Assembly: GCF_001039355.2 (NCBI RefSeq)
Contig: NW_019775515.1
Span: 1 to 64,000 of the forward strand
From: Lingula anatina
Taxonomy: Eukaryota; Brachiopoda; Lingulata; Lingulida; Lingulidae
Direction of reading: 5' to 3'
Length of the DNA: 64,000 nt
Shown here: in pieces, positions 1 to 9,470 of the stretch
Position numbering within the stretch: position 1 is the stretch's first letter
Layout of the letters: every line of letters begins with the position of its first letter
The notes under the pieces: model-generated
What the model saw: the letters and a program-made list of their open reading frames with translations, nothing else
Told to the model about the DNA's origin: nothing
The model's database searches: none
Translations under genes and position numbers: made by a program

Positions 1-1155
1 ATATTAATTGCATATTTAGGGAGAGTCTCCCTGGAGTTGGATCAATCTGCAACAGTAAAATTGGGAATGAGCCCTGAGAATATTGTCCAACATTAACAAG
101 TGCAGTCAGGATTGTGTCCATGAGGTGATTAAAAAAAAAATTTGTCCTGAAGATAAGATCAACACTACATGTGACTTCCATCTACATACTACACTGTGCC
201 GAATGTATGACTTTGATTTCTGTATCAGACATGAGCTTTTTCTGCAGAAACGGGGAACTCTGGGTTTTTTAATTCACGCTAAGGTGGCCCCCAGACCCCC
301 AGCCAGTTAGGTGTTGGGTCCCATGATAAATGTTCAGAGTTTTTTTTTTAAACCTAGGTTCATGTCTGTTTTATTCACATGGTACTAAATTAGTTAAGTA
401 CCCGGTACTGTTTAAGATGGTTTTCAGACTTCTGGAGATTAATTGTCTAGATGTTTGCTAACTTACTAGTACAAAGATTTATAATGGTCGAATGTGATTT
501 TGGTTTAGATAAAAAAAACAGGAACCACTTTGAATTCAATCATTAAAAGATATTGTTCATGTTTAAATGTTGATGTTTATCACTTATTTACTTGAATCAC
601 ACACATACACACATGCACACACACATACTTACACATGCACGCACACACACATTTCCTTATGTTTGATTTATTATTAATTCCGTGTTAACAATAGATATTC
701 CTTGAAATGACTGCAGAGGCTTAACCCAGCCAGTCAATAGCTCAGCAGTGTGGGTTAGGCAATTTTACCATTGATTCTTAATTCTCTGATGATTAATGAT
801 AATCAGGACATAATCATTATCTGCTTTCACTTAGTTTTGCAGTGCCCAAAGGTTAATGACAGGGCTCTACCCTGGGGTCCATTTCCCTGCTGCCATTTAC
901 ATGTAATATAAACTAGCCTCTTTATGCATAACGAGGGTTAGAAAAAGACCAGTTTTGTTCTCAATTGTCACGGTGTTCCCATTACATTGTCAACAGTGGT
1001 TGATGGATGGTCACTTCTCTTAGCACCTTTGGTTTGGATGACATAGGATGGCTTATACTGCTTATAATTGGATTTTGTAGTTTTCTTGTAGAATGGGTCA
1101 TGTATGATTAAACAATTAAGTTGATTACTACTGATTATATTTAATCTAGATGGAT
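1..1155. other. Non-coding stretch with a CA-type microsatellite
   Basis: No gene is recognised here. Short open frames exist (for example 83-310 on the + strand), but that frame runs through an A-run and AT-rich DNA and has no recognisable domain. An imperfect CA/CACATA microsatellite occupies 598-651. A block at about 769-835 has several TAAT/ATTA words close together (GATTAATGATAATCAG, ATAATCATTA), which are core words for homeodomain proteins, but such words are common in AT-rich DNA. Confidence 0.6.
598..651. repeat. Imperfect (CA)n microsatellite
   Basis: Alternating CA with interspersed CATA, CATG and CTTA words. Simple sequence only. Confidence 0.85.
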
Positions 1156-1159
1156 AATG

Positions 1160-1660
1160 AGTGATTATGATTGTAGTGTTGGTATTGTTGGTTGTTGTGG
1201 TTGATATGGTTGAGTTGTTCTTGATTGGGATGGTTGTGTTGGTTGTTGTTGTTGTTGGTTATGATTGTGGTAATGATAATTATTATTGTTAACCCTATGA
1301 AAATCCATTTTTGGCCAGAATGAACAGCTGTCATCCCTTTTATCATGATGGGTGGATGATGGATGATGTTGGTAATGGTGGTTGTGGTTGATATGGTTAT
1401 GTTGTTGTTAGTTGGTTGTGGTGGTACTTGTTGGTTGTGGTTGATACGGTTATGTTGTTGTTGGTTTTGGTTGATATGGTTATGTTGTTGTTGGTTGTGG
1501 TTGATATGGTTATGTTGTTGTTAGTTGGTTGTGGTGGTACTTGTTGGTTGTGGTTGATACGGTTATGTTGTTGTTGGTTTTGGTTGATATGGTTATGTTG
1601 TTGTTGGTTGTGGTTGTTATGGTTATGTTGTTGTTGGTTGTGATGATATGGTTGTAGTGA
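1160..1660. repeat. TTG-rich minisatellite with higher-order repeat
   Basis: The stretch consists of TTG/GGTTGTGG words in two blocks (about 1160-1277 and 1356-1660), separated by a short non-repetitive spacer. The basic unit is about 30 bp (GGTTATGTTGTTGTTGGTTG and continuing). In the second block a larger unit starting AGTTGGTTGTGGTGGTACTT at 1410 recurs at 1523, giving a 113-bp higher-order period. The open frames on both strands (Asn/Gln/His-rich on minus, Val/Leu/Trp-rich on plus) follow from the repeat having few stop words and are not evidence of a protein. Confidence 0.9.
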
Positions 1661-1809
1661 TGATAATGAAGTAACTGTGTTGGTGGTATTAAAGAGACAC
1701 AGGTAGCCAGACATCAACTGCAGGATATTCGGACTAAATAGATTTTCACCACTGACAAGGTGGTTATGTTTTCCTTCATGTTAGTTTGTGGGTTGGTTTG
1801 TCTTTGCAC

Positions 1810-2135
1810 AGTATTACGCAAAAACTGATGAGATTTTCAGCATAGATCACAAATGGGTTAGGGAAGAAATGATTAGATTTTGGTGATAATGCATTAGGGT
1901 TAATTAATCAATTGATTTATTATGCCCAGATTTTGATAAAATTTTCAGGAAAGGTCACTATGGAAGAAATGATTAGAATTTGATGCTGATTAATTTACTA
2001 ATTAATTAAATTAATTTATTGATTGAGGAATCATTTGCAGATTTTGATAAATTTTTTTGGATAGGTCACAAATGAGCAAAGGAAGAAATCTTAAGATTTA
2101 GAGATGATTGATAAATAAAATAATGGTTTATTATT
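1810..2135. repeat. Diverged tandem repeat, about 105-115 bp, three units
   Basis: Three successive units share the order GATTTTgAtaAAaTTTTCAGgA, then a tAGgTCACAAATGgG-like word, then GGAAGAAATgATTAGAtTT, then an AATTAATT-rich tail. Units lie at about 1810-1920, 1921-2018 and 2019-2135, and 2136-2230 looks like a decayed fourth. A related single unit occurs at 9138-9215. The family is therefore dispersed as well as tandem. No coding potential was seen. Confidence 0.7.
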
Positions 2136-2371
2136 AGTTAATTATTTGTCTTCGCAAAGTGCTTTTCTAGTTTTCAAATGGGTTGGAAAAAGTTCATGAC
2201 AAGGCAATGTCCAGGGGATGCCTATGTGTTATGTGATTCTTAACGTTAAAAAAAATCAAAGGGAATTTAAAGGTTAATGTGCAAATGCAATTTCTTTGAT
2301 TAATGTTTTTCCTGTTATGCTTCACAATATTATTCTTAATGTGTCTGTTGGGAGCTAATAGGTTTTAGGTA

Positions 2372-2406
2372 TCTCTCTCTCTCTCTCTCTCTCTCTCTTT
2401 TCCCCT

Positions 2407-2440
<34 letters not shown>

Positions 2441-2477
2441 TCTCTCTCTCGCTTTTCCCCTCCTCTCTATCTCTCTC
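2372..2477. repeat. (CT)n compound microsatellite
   Basis: Almost pure CT dinucleotides broken by two CTTTTCCCC-type interruptions, which suggests internal duplication of a CT-tract plus interruption module. Confidence 0.9.
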
Positions 2478-5020
2478 AAATACATATTCTGTGGTCAACA
2501 ACCTCTCATTATTTTCCAGACGCCTCTTCCGTCTTCCACCTAAATGAGCGCAGTGTCAGAATTTAATTATTTCTTGTGTCTATGATATCTGTGCTGTGTA
2601 TGTCAGTGACAGAGGTGTGGGTAGTAAGCTGTGAAGTCCTCAGAGGTTCTTATGGCTAGTAACACTATAAATCTGCAGATTTGGAGCTCTTTAAGATGAT
2701 ATAAAGTGATAGCTGCTGGGGAAGACGAGGAAGCAGTGAACAGGGTGTTATATATACAATTGTGAAGCTTACTACTGGTCCATCTGACTAAGACTTAAAA
2801 AGCAAAAATGAAAATCACTTACAAGTCAAGACATTTTACCATTTTATACAATACAAAAATAAGCTGGTTAATGAAAGAATTTGTTAATTCTGTAAAAGTG
2901 ATATAAAAGGGAAGTGACTAAAAATCCTTTTTTTATCGCACTGGTTTTGGAAAGAAAATAAAAAGATGTGGATTTTACAAGAAGTTTGTCTTCAAATTAT
3001 TGTTACAGTAGAAATATATATATATTTTTTACATATATGGTAGGAAATGAAAAAAACTAGCAAATTTTTACGACCGCAATATGAGCTTCACTGAGCCAAG
3101 AACGATTATACGCATTAAAAAAAAATTGTAAACGCAATGGGTTAGATATTCTGCTGTTACCTGGTACATGTGACGCTCTAATAGATAAATGAATATTAAA
3201 CAATGGTGGATACTGGTAACAAAGGACTCAGGTGTGGTGTGACGCCAGTGCTTACGTGATGTGCGTGCAGAGAAGAGACACCACAGATCCATTCTTTTGT
3301 TTTTTGACACCAGGCATGGTGTAAGAAATCTTGGTAACATTCATGTAGGGAAATCGTAGGCTGGGAGCCACTTCTACTCATGTAACAAGAAAATGTTGAA
3401 CAAACAGAATCATTATAGAGGCAGAAGAACTAGTATTATATTAGTACCAGCAGGTAAAATACCGGCTGGGACATTGACTGAATGACAGCAATTAGTTTCC
3501 AGAGACTTATTATTATAATAATAATTATTATTATTATTTATTATTATTATTATTGGTACTATGTCAGATGTGGGAAGGGGAGGAGAAGAAAGAATGCACC
3601 AAATGCTCTCTTGTTACAGTTCAACCACCTTCTTCAACTGCACTGTTCATTGTGATTGTCATGTCATTTGTAATTTCAACTTCAGAAGCTCCTTGTCTTC
3701 CTTGTCTGGGAGATATTTTGATTAGATGAGAGCATTAACATTTATAACCAAGTTCTGACAGGTTCTGTCAGCAGCAGTTTTATCAGCTTTGTACTCAGAA
3801 GCCTTTTTGAAATCTGTCCCGTGTACTTTTGATCCAAGAGGCCGTATTTCTAGTCACTTTGTTGCAGTTTAACTTAAACCAGGCTGCCTGTATCCCAGCA
3901 GACCATGTAATCATGTCTCACCACAGAAAGCCGATCTAATCCCTCTGTTATCCCTCTGGCCTGGTTTTAATGAATTACTCTGTCTAGTAATTAGGTTTGT
4001 GGGATATGGTTGAAAATCCTAACCATGAATACATAGGAGAGCAATGGTTCTAAGATGGGCTGTCACACATTAATTCATATAGGAACTGATTCCTATTTCA
4101 ATCAAGAGTGACAAAAATATAGGCTGCATGAATTAATCTCCTTAGCTCTTTTTGAGACATTTTTTTAGATGACTGTCTTATTAGATTAAATTTTATTTGT
4201 ATTTTTTATTTATTTATTTATGATGATAATTATTATAATTATTGTTATTATTATTATATTTTTTTGTTATTATATCGTTTCCACTGGTATTTTCCTCAGA
4301 TTTTGAAGTATACCGGAACCTATAGCAAATCTTGTGTCAATCTATCCCCATGTACTGTAATGTCTATTCCTCTGGCCATTTGATTGCTGGTTTACGCTTC
4401 ATTTGAAACTATATCAGGTCACTGTCTTCAGGCATTTTGATTAGTTCAAAGTATTGGATTGCTGGACATGACTGATGGGTGGTTCTTGGAAAATTTGTTT
4501 CATTAAAAAATGACCTGTCTTCAAAAAGCTTGGTTGAACTGATATCTCAGAAAGTGACCCAGGGACATGTTGTTTGTAATTGGTTGGTGGTTTAAGTATT
4601 TTTTTGTCTTAAATCTTCCTAATTTTAGTGCACAGAGATTCTGTTTTGGGCATGTAAATGAAAACCTCTGCTCAAAATGTCAGGTGCAATGAAAGCGTGC
4701 ATGTTTGAAGTCAATACAAAAATTAAGATCATATTATAGTCATTAGATATTTTGGGGTTTTGGGTTTGGAACTTTATAGACTTATAGTTGGTTGAAGATG
4801 CAAGGAATGGTTGTCATTTGAACATTTTTCACATCATAATCTGGTATTTAGTCCCATTGAATTGCACGGACATTTGCCAAAATTTTTAATAACTCTTAGC
4901 TTAAAGAACTGACAGACACTTTCAAATATTTTGCAGTCTTATCAGTGACCTAAGATTGCTTTGTAAATTTGCCAAATTAATCTAAAAGAAAATTGAATGA
5001 TTCAGAGTCTCTTCATATAA
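2478..5020. other. Non-coding stretch, nothing recognised
   Basis: No gene is recognised. The open frames at 3068-3381 on the minus strand overlap in two frames and match no family I know. The stretch contains a TTA/ATT microsatellite at 3508-3554 and AT-rich runs near 4197-4275. Confidence 0.6.
3508..3554. repeat. (TTA)n microsatellite
   Basis: TTA/ATT trinucleotides with minor phase changes. Confidence 0.85.
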
Positions 5021-5184
5021 CATTCAGATAAAATAATAAGGCCACCTGTCTTCTCTATTGATCAGTGTTGTGGCAGCTAGACATTCAGACAAAGGGCACC
5101 TGTCTTTTCTGTTGACCAGTGTTAACGTTGTGACGGACATTCAGATAAAGGCCGCCTGTCTTCTCTATTGACCAGTGTTGTCAG
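5021..5184. repeat. 55-bp tandem repeat, about three copies
   Basis: Units start GCCACCTGTCTTCTCTATTG (5041), GCACCTGTCTTTTCTGTTGA (about 5096) and GCCGCCTGTCTTCTCTATTG (5151). Each carries ACCAGTGTT (or ATCAGTGTT) in the middle, and the first two end in ACATTCAGAcAAAGG-like words. A partial leading copy (CATTCAGATAAA) precedes the first. The repeats differ by substitutions and small indels, so they are old. Confidence 0.75.
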
Positions 5185-5600
5185 AGGCAGATTTAAGCTG
5201 TCTTCTGGGTCTTCTGGAAGACGGTCAGATTTTCAAGTTAACATTGTCCGGTATCTAATTTTTTTCTGTCAGAAGATGGAGGATGGATCAACAAAGATAA
5301 TTTGGAAGACTGTCAGAAAATATCTCTGGATCTGTCCCCCTGGTTGTGAAGCGCAGGACTCTAAGGTGACCACGTCATTTGAGATTGACAGGACTCGGGA
5401 TGACACAATTGTCTGGACAAGTATCAGGATGTGGAGCCCTCTGTTTCCTTGGTGAATTACGTCTGGGAATGGAAATCTTTCATATCACTGTTGCAATTCT
5501 TTTGAAATTTTCAGAAAATGTGACAAAAATTATGAATGACTTTTTTATGTACAGACACAGATGTGTCTGTACATATTGCCATCACCTGCGTCTGTCGTCG
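5185..5600. other. Open stretch with weak exon-like signals
   Basis: A polypyrimidine tract and AG (TTTTTTTCTGTCAG, ending 5272) precede an open 93-nt segment (5273-5365) followed by AAG|GTGACC, a poor donor. The translation begins KMEDGSTKIIWK and matches nothing I recognise. The block has somewhat higher GC than its surroundings. A coding exon is possible but unproven. Confidence 0.2.
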
Positions 5601-5645
5601 CCGATGCCGATGGTGATGCCGATGGTGATGCCGATGCCGATGCCG
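5601..5645. repeat. GATGCC/GATGGT hexamer array
   Basis: Seven tandem hexamers of GATGCC and GATGGT type. In one + frame it would encode alternating Asp-Ala/Asp-Gly, but the flanks give no support for a coding exon. Confidence 0.8.
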
Positions 5646-8168
5646 TGCACTTTCCTTGTAAACACGATAAGTGGAGGGCAGTTTTACTTTTTGGCTTTAT
5701 ATTTAAAGAGCTGGTGAATATTCATAAAACGCAGGTCAAGTTCGAAAATCAGCATGATCGGGCCATTATTGTAGAATTTATGCTGTTTTTTCACTTTTCA
5801 GCATATTTTTTACATTTCCTCAGATTCAATTCTTAGGCATGTTAACAGTCTCACTATTAAACTTATAAGATACGTAAAAGTTTTTGTTTGACATTTCCTG
5901 CATCTTTACAGCATTGTTAGTTGATTTTGTAAAAATGATGGTAAACTTGTTATCGTGTATTGTGTAATAAAGTTTCAAAAATGGAAATAAACTCATATCA
6001 TTGCAGTTTGTCAGATTCAATCATTCACTATGTTCAGAATCTCAGAATGGAAGAAATTGGACATTTAACACTGCTTTATTGATATTTTTCCCATCTCNTT
6101 AGACTTGGACTTAATTGTTTTCTTTTGGAAAGGTATTAAGTTAATAACATGCAGGTAGTCACATGCACTGCGCATTGAAAATAACAATTTCTTAGATGAA
6201 AATAATTTAAAAGACTTTAACTTGATTGGGGATGTTTTGCTTTTATTTTTCAGAAGTTTATTGTGACTGAACAATATAGTATGTTTGCAATTGCCCACCT
6301 AATACACCAAACTTACTCCTAAAATAATGTGATCAATGACACATCAGTGTCTATATGTAGATGAACGGCCATTCACTTCCTTTCAAGTTCAACATTTATA
6401 AATCAAGATTCAGTATTGTAGTAAGGAACAGGTTTTATCAAAAATTATGATCATATCAGTTGGTTTTCAGTTTAAGGCAAAAACATTAACATTTTTAACA
6501 GAAGACAAATCAATTGGTACCCCCCCCCCCTTTTATAGAAAGAAACTTTGGCTAACATGTTACACCAAAAATAAATTAATCTTTTCAAAGGGAAAAATGA
6601 TCAATCCTTCAGAATCATTCAAAATTATATTCTGTGTCAGCATTGTATGCAAAAAACTATAGGTACCCTGCATTTCAGTTTTGTTACAATCACTCAAAAG
6701 GAATATTCTTATTTTCAGAATTTATGACTTAGAATAAATACAGGATATGTAAAATTTAAATTTTCTCATTGAAAAGATCTGAGTCATTACAGTACTTTAT
6801 TTCAACAAGTTACTGTATAACAATGAATTATTTATACATGTATGGCTGTTTATACTGGACCAGAGCAGAAAGGTTCTGTCTGCAAGAACTGAATTAAAGC
6901 ATTACTTTTATCTATAAGGATTAACTTTTTTGTGCAACTGGACCCGAAGGATTTATCATGTCTGAAATAATTCTAAGTTCTGTGTTTAAATAAACACTGT
7001 CTTCTCTCATGCTGTGTTCTAACTCCTACGCAGATTGTTTTAGCTACCACGCAGATTGTTATAAACACAGATACCGTATTTAACTTGCAAATGAACCAAT
7101 GTTACCAGCTATAAAACAAAAACCAAGGGGAGTTAGACCAGCAGTGTTTGTACAATGTTGTAAGATTATTTGTTGTTACAGATGGAAACTGTGTATTCTT
7201 TACCGAGTGTAACCTTTATACGCAAGATTTTTGTGTTCAATTTAAATTGCAAATCTAATTTTTCATGGTGGCTTTCTAACTTTTAAGCCGCCCCCAAACT
7301 CCCAGTCATAACACCCCTGAGCATCTTTTTCCCTTTTTTCCTTTCAACCCAAAATCATGTCAGTACTTGAATAAAAAGAAGAAAGGAAAAAAAACATCAA
7401 TATTCATGCTAGAAAAAACCACACATCAATTACTGTAGGTCTAAATTCATCCTGGAAAATTGACCGCAAATAACTTTGTCGCAATCATTCTGATATGATC
7501 TGATAAGAATGGCAACTGACATGCATCAATCATCGCATACAATCTGCATGACGCGCTCATTAAACCCACATGAAAAAAGCAAATTGGAATTGGAGGGGTA
7601 GAGGGGGGGATAACTGTAAGTGCATCAGAATATAGAAAAGAATTGATGACAAAAATGAATAATTCAATAAATTTTATGTTGTTCAATTAAGTTTTACACC
7701 AGTTTTAGAGCTCTGTATTTTATGTTCATATTAGATTTCCCCTAAGGTCATCTGGCCAGACATGCCAGCCTTCAGATATGTTTTGTGGAAGTTCACAGCA
7801 CTGGACACTGATCAGCGGACAGAATTACTTTCATCAACTTCATTTTCATTTCCATTAACATCCAAGATTGGGTATGGATTTCAAGATGCTCTATAATCAG
7901 TATTACATAACTGATAATATCTCAACTTTTGTGCAATGTAATATCTCAAGTTTTGTGCAATGTGTTTAAAGCCATTACAAGATCATTTGCCCGCAATGCA
8001 AAATTGCCCCCAGAAATCTCAGATTAGAAAGAAGTGATCTGTTCAGGAAGACGAGACAGGGTATTAAGAGATGTAATGGACTATAATTGTTGTTAACAAT
8101 GACCATTATCTTGATAGCTTTATTTTTGGTGATGTGCACTTCCTGACTGTTCCACGCATGTATGTCAC
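5646..8168. other. Non-coding stretch, nothing recognised
   Basis: AT-rich DNA with several frames of 60-90 codons that have no recognisable domain. A short imperfect duplication (AATATCTCAAcTTTTGTGCA, twice) lies near 7916-7962. One single N is at 6098. A C-homopolymer lies near 6521-6530. Confidence 0.6.
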
Positions 8169-8171
8169 TAA

Positions 8172-8390
8172 GACCCCATTTCCAGAGATTAGATCGATCT
8201 ACTTTAGATCGACCTAACTCCCTGGGGGTTCACGCTAAATAGCTGTCAGCCGGGCAGACACGAAAGTTATATAATTACCCTCTTACAGCTTGTAGTAGGC
8301 GGGACGGACATTTAAGCCGGATTATCTGACAGTAATCTAGTGAGACTCCCCGCGGGGATAGATCGCTCTAAAAGCTCTGGGAATACAGCC
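8172..8390. mobile_element. Short MITE, family M (copy 1)
   Basis: A 219-bp element whose ends are imperfect inverted repeats. The left end reads GACCCCATTTCCAGAGATTA. The right end read inward is GGCTGTATTCCCAGAGCTTT. Both ends then carry AGATCGATCT-like palindromic words. The middle contains GCTTGTAGTAGGCGGGA and GACAGTAATCTAGTGAGACT. It is nearly identical to the copy at 24730-24944 and clearly related to 13552-13775 and 14250-14460. It has no coding capacity, so it is a non-autonomous element. Flanking TAA/TTA trinucleotides suggest a PIF/Harbinger-type TWA target, but here the two sides do not match exactly. It ends 20 bp before the target duplication of the larger element at 8419. Confidence 0.85.
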
Positions 8391-8418
8391 TTACACACAC
8401 CTTTACACCCATTCACAC

Positions 8419-9032
8419 CACCCTGAGCTTCAGAGCTGACTTGACACTAACCTTTTCACTGTAGCCTATCTCCATCGTGTCAAGTAACCTCTGACGAAAA
8501 TAGTTTGACCTAGTTTATATAAGCCAATCGAATCCATGTTTCAAAATTTTTCACCAAAGTTTGGTGAAAACGCTGATTGGTTGATCGTCAATCGGCAATC
8601 CTCGGCTGATTCCGCAAGCTTCATACTAACAACATAGTTATTGTCGAGTGCGGAGACATCCGAGTAGTTCCGAGTGGTTCCGAGTGCATAACCGTACACA
8701 AAGAAAGCATGGAGTATATCGGAATTGAAACCAGAGCAGTATGATGCCCTGCATCATTATCTACTGAGGGATGATGTATTTTGCGTGCTGCCCACAGGTT
8801 ACGGCAAGTCCCTGATATTCAGCCTTATCTTTGATTGGTCCGGATTTGAACAAAGCGCGCTTTGATTCGTTCGCGTTCATTGGCTAGATCGTTCAATGAG
8901 TCATTGAGTGCGGGCTTTAAATTTGATTGGCGGGCGGCGGGAGCACTCGAATCTGGTCAGAGGTTACTTGACACGATGGAGATAGGCTACAGTGAAAAGG
9001 TTAGTGTCAAGTCAGCTCTGAAGCTCAGGGTG
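8419..9032 (+). mobile_element. 614-bp TIR element carrying a RecQ-like helicase fragment (copy 1)
   Basis: The ends are perfect 77-bp inverted repeats starting CACCCTGAGCTTCAGAGCT (8419-8495 and 8956-9032). The element is flanked by an exact 8-bp direct repeat, ATTCACAC (8411-8418 and 9033-9040), which proves transposition and is the target size of hAT and a few other superfamilies. It encodes no transposase. The interior holds a TATA-like word (TTTATATAAG), several CCAAT/ATTGG boxes (near 8523, 8574, 8831, 8878, 8931) and an open reading frame for the start of a RecQ-type helicase. It therefore looks like a deletion derivative, or a Pack-type element that captured a gene start. A second copy is at 56479-57149 in the opposite orientation. 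Confidence 0.9.
8692..8865 (+). pseudogene. RecQ-like DNA helicase, N-terminal fragment (broken)
   Basis: An open frame of 57 codons lies inside the TIR element. It shows the Q-motif-like LKPEQ (residues 12-16), then DVFCVLPTGYGKSLIF, containing a Walker A motif PTGYGKS (residues 34-40). This order and spacing is that of the RecQ family of superfamily II helicases, ATP-driven enzymes that unwind DNA during repair. Everything after Walker A is missing: no DEAH box, helicase motifs III-VI, RQC or HRDC domains. The frame has no in-frame ATG, because about 60 bp present in the other copy are deleted just upstream. It ends in TGA after FEQSAL. It is a relic and cannot make a working enzyme. Whether the source is a host gene or the helicase of an autonomous transposon cannot be told here. 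Confidence 0.75.
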
Positions 9033-9137
9033 ATTCACACACACACATATCCCCATAATCATTATCACCAGCTCTCATTACCACCTCTTTTTTTGTATGT
9101 TTTTGTATCTGTCTGTTAGCAACATTATGGAAAAAGT

Positions 9138-9215
9138 TATGGACAGATTTTGTTGACATTTTCAGGAAAGCTCACAAATGGGTTAACTACATTTTGATGA
9201 TGTTACATTAATTAA
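9138..9215. repeat. Single unit of the dispersed repeat seen at 1810-2135
   Basis: Contains GACAGATTTTGTTGACATTTTC, AGGAAAGCTCACAAATGGGTTA and an ATTTTGATGATGTTA tail in the same order as the units at 1.8-2.1 kb. Confidence 0.6.
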
Positions 9216-9235
9216 TTCTATTTCGTTTCTATACA

Positions 9236-9373
9236 AATGAGGTCATACGAGATTCCCGTTTTATGCGAGAGCATATGCGCACTTGCGCACATCTCCACTT
9301 CCGGTTTTTTGTCGAGCAAGCACGGCACGTGGAAAAATTGTGGCACAAAAATTTTCAAGAATATTCTAATATT
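9236..9373 (+). promoter_or_regulatory. CpG-dense promoter candidate
   Basis: CpG is rare in this window, but about ten occur here within about 140 bp. Recognisable words include ATGCGCACTTGCGCAC (NRF-1-like), ACTTCCGG (ETS-like) and GGCACGTGG (E-box). These are typical of TATA-less housekeeping promoters in animals. The patch directly precedes a possible start codon at 9374. It lies about 200 bp downstream of the TIR element that ends at 9032. No transcription evidence is available, so the call rests on base composition and motif resemblance. Confidence 0.4.
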
Positions 9374-9470
9374 ATGGCTGAAAAGGTCGAAAGTAGACCA
9401 AAAGTTAAGAAAAATACGCATGGCCACAAGAAATCTTCCGACGGGAAGTCGAAAGAAAGTGGTGACTCAG
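9374..9470 (+). CDS. Possible first coding exon, unknown gene
   Basis: An ATG at 9374 opens a frame reading MAEKVESRPKVKKNTHG, followed by a Lys/Ser/Gly/Asp-rich stretch. It runs for 32 codons plus one base, to a possible donor GACTCAG|GTTTGG at 9470/9471 (phase 1). The composition is that of a disordered, charged N-terminus. CpG density stays high through the exon (six or so) and drops sharply after the donor. The frame stays open upstream to 9263, but the CpG-dense promoter-like sequence makes the ATG at 9374 the better start. No family is recognised. If real, the gene runs to the right, and its next exon is either far away or outside the window. Confidence 0.4.

Noticed and set aside
1397-1717. 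Asn/Gln/His-rich 106-codon minus frame, prion-like at first sight
   Set aside because: Entirely within the TTG minisatellite; the composition is the direct result of the repeat.
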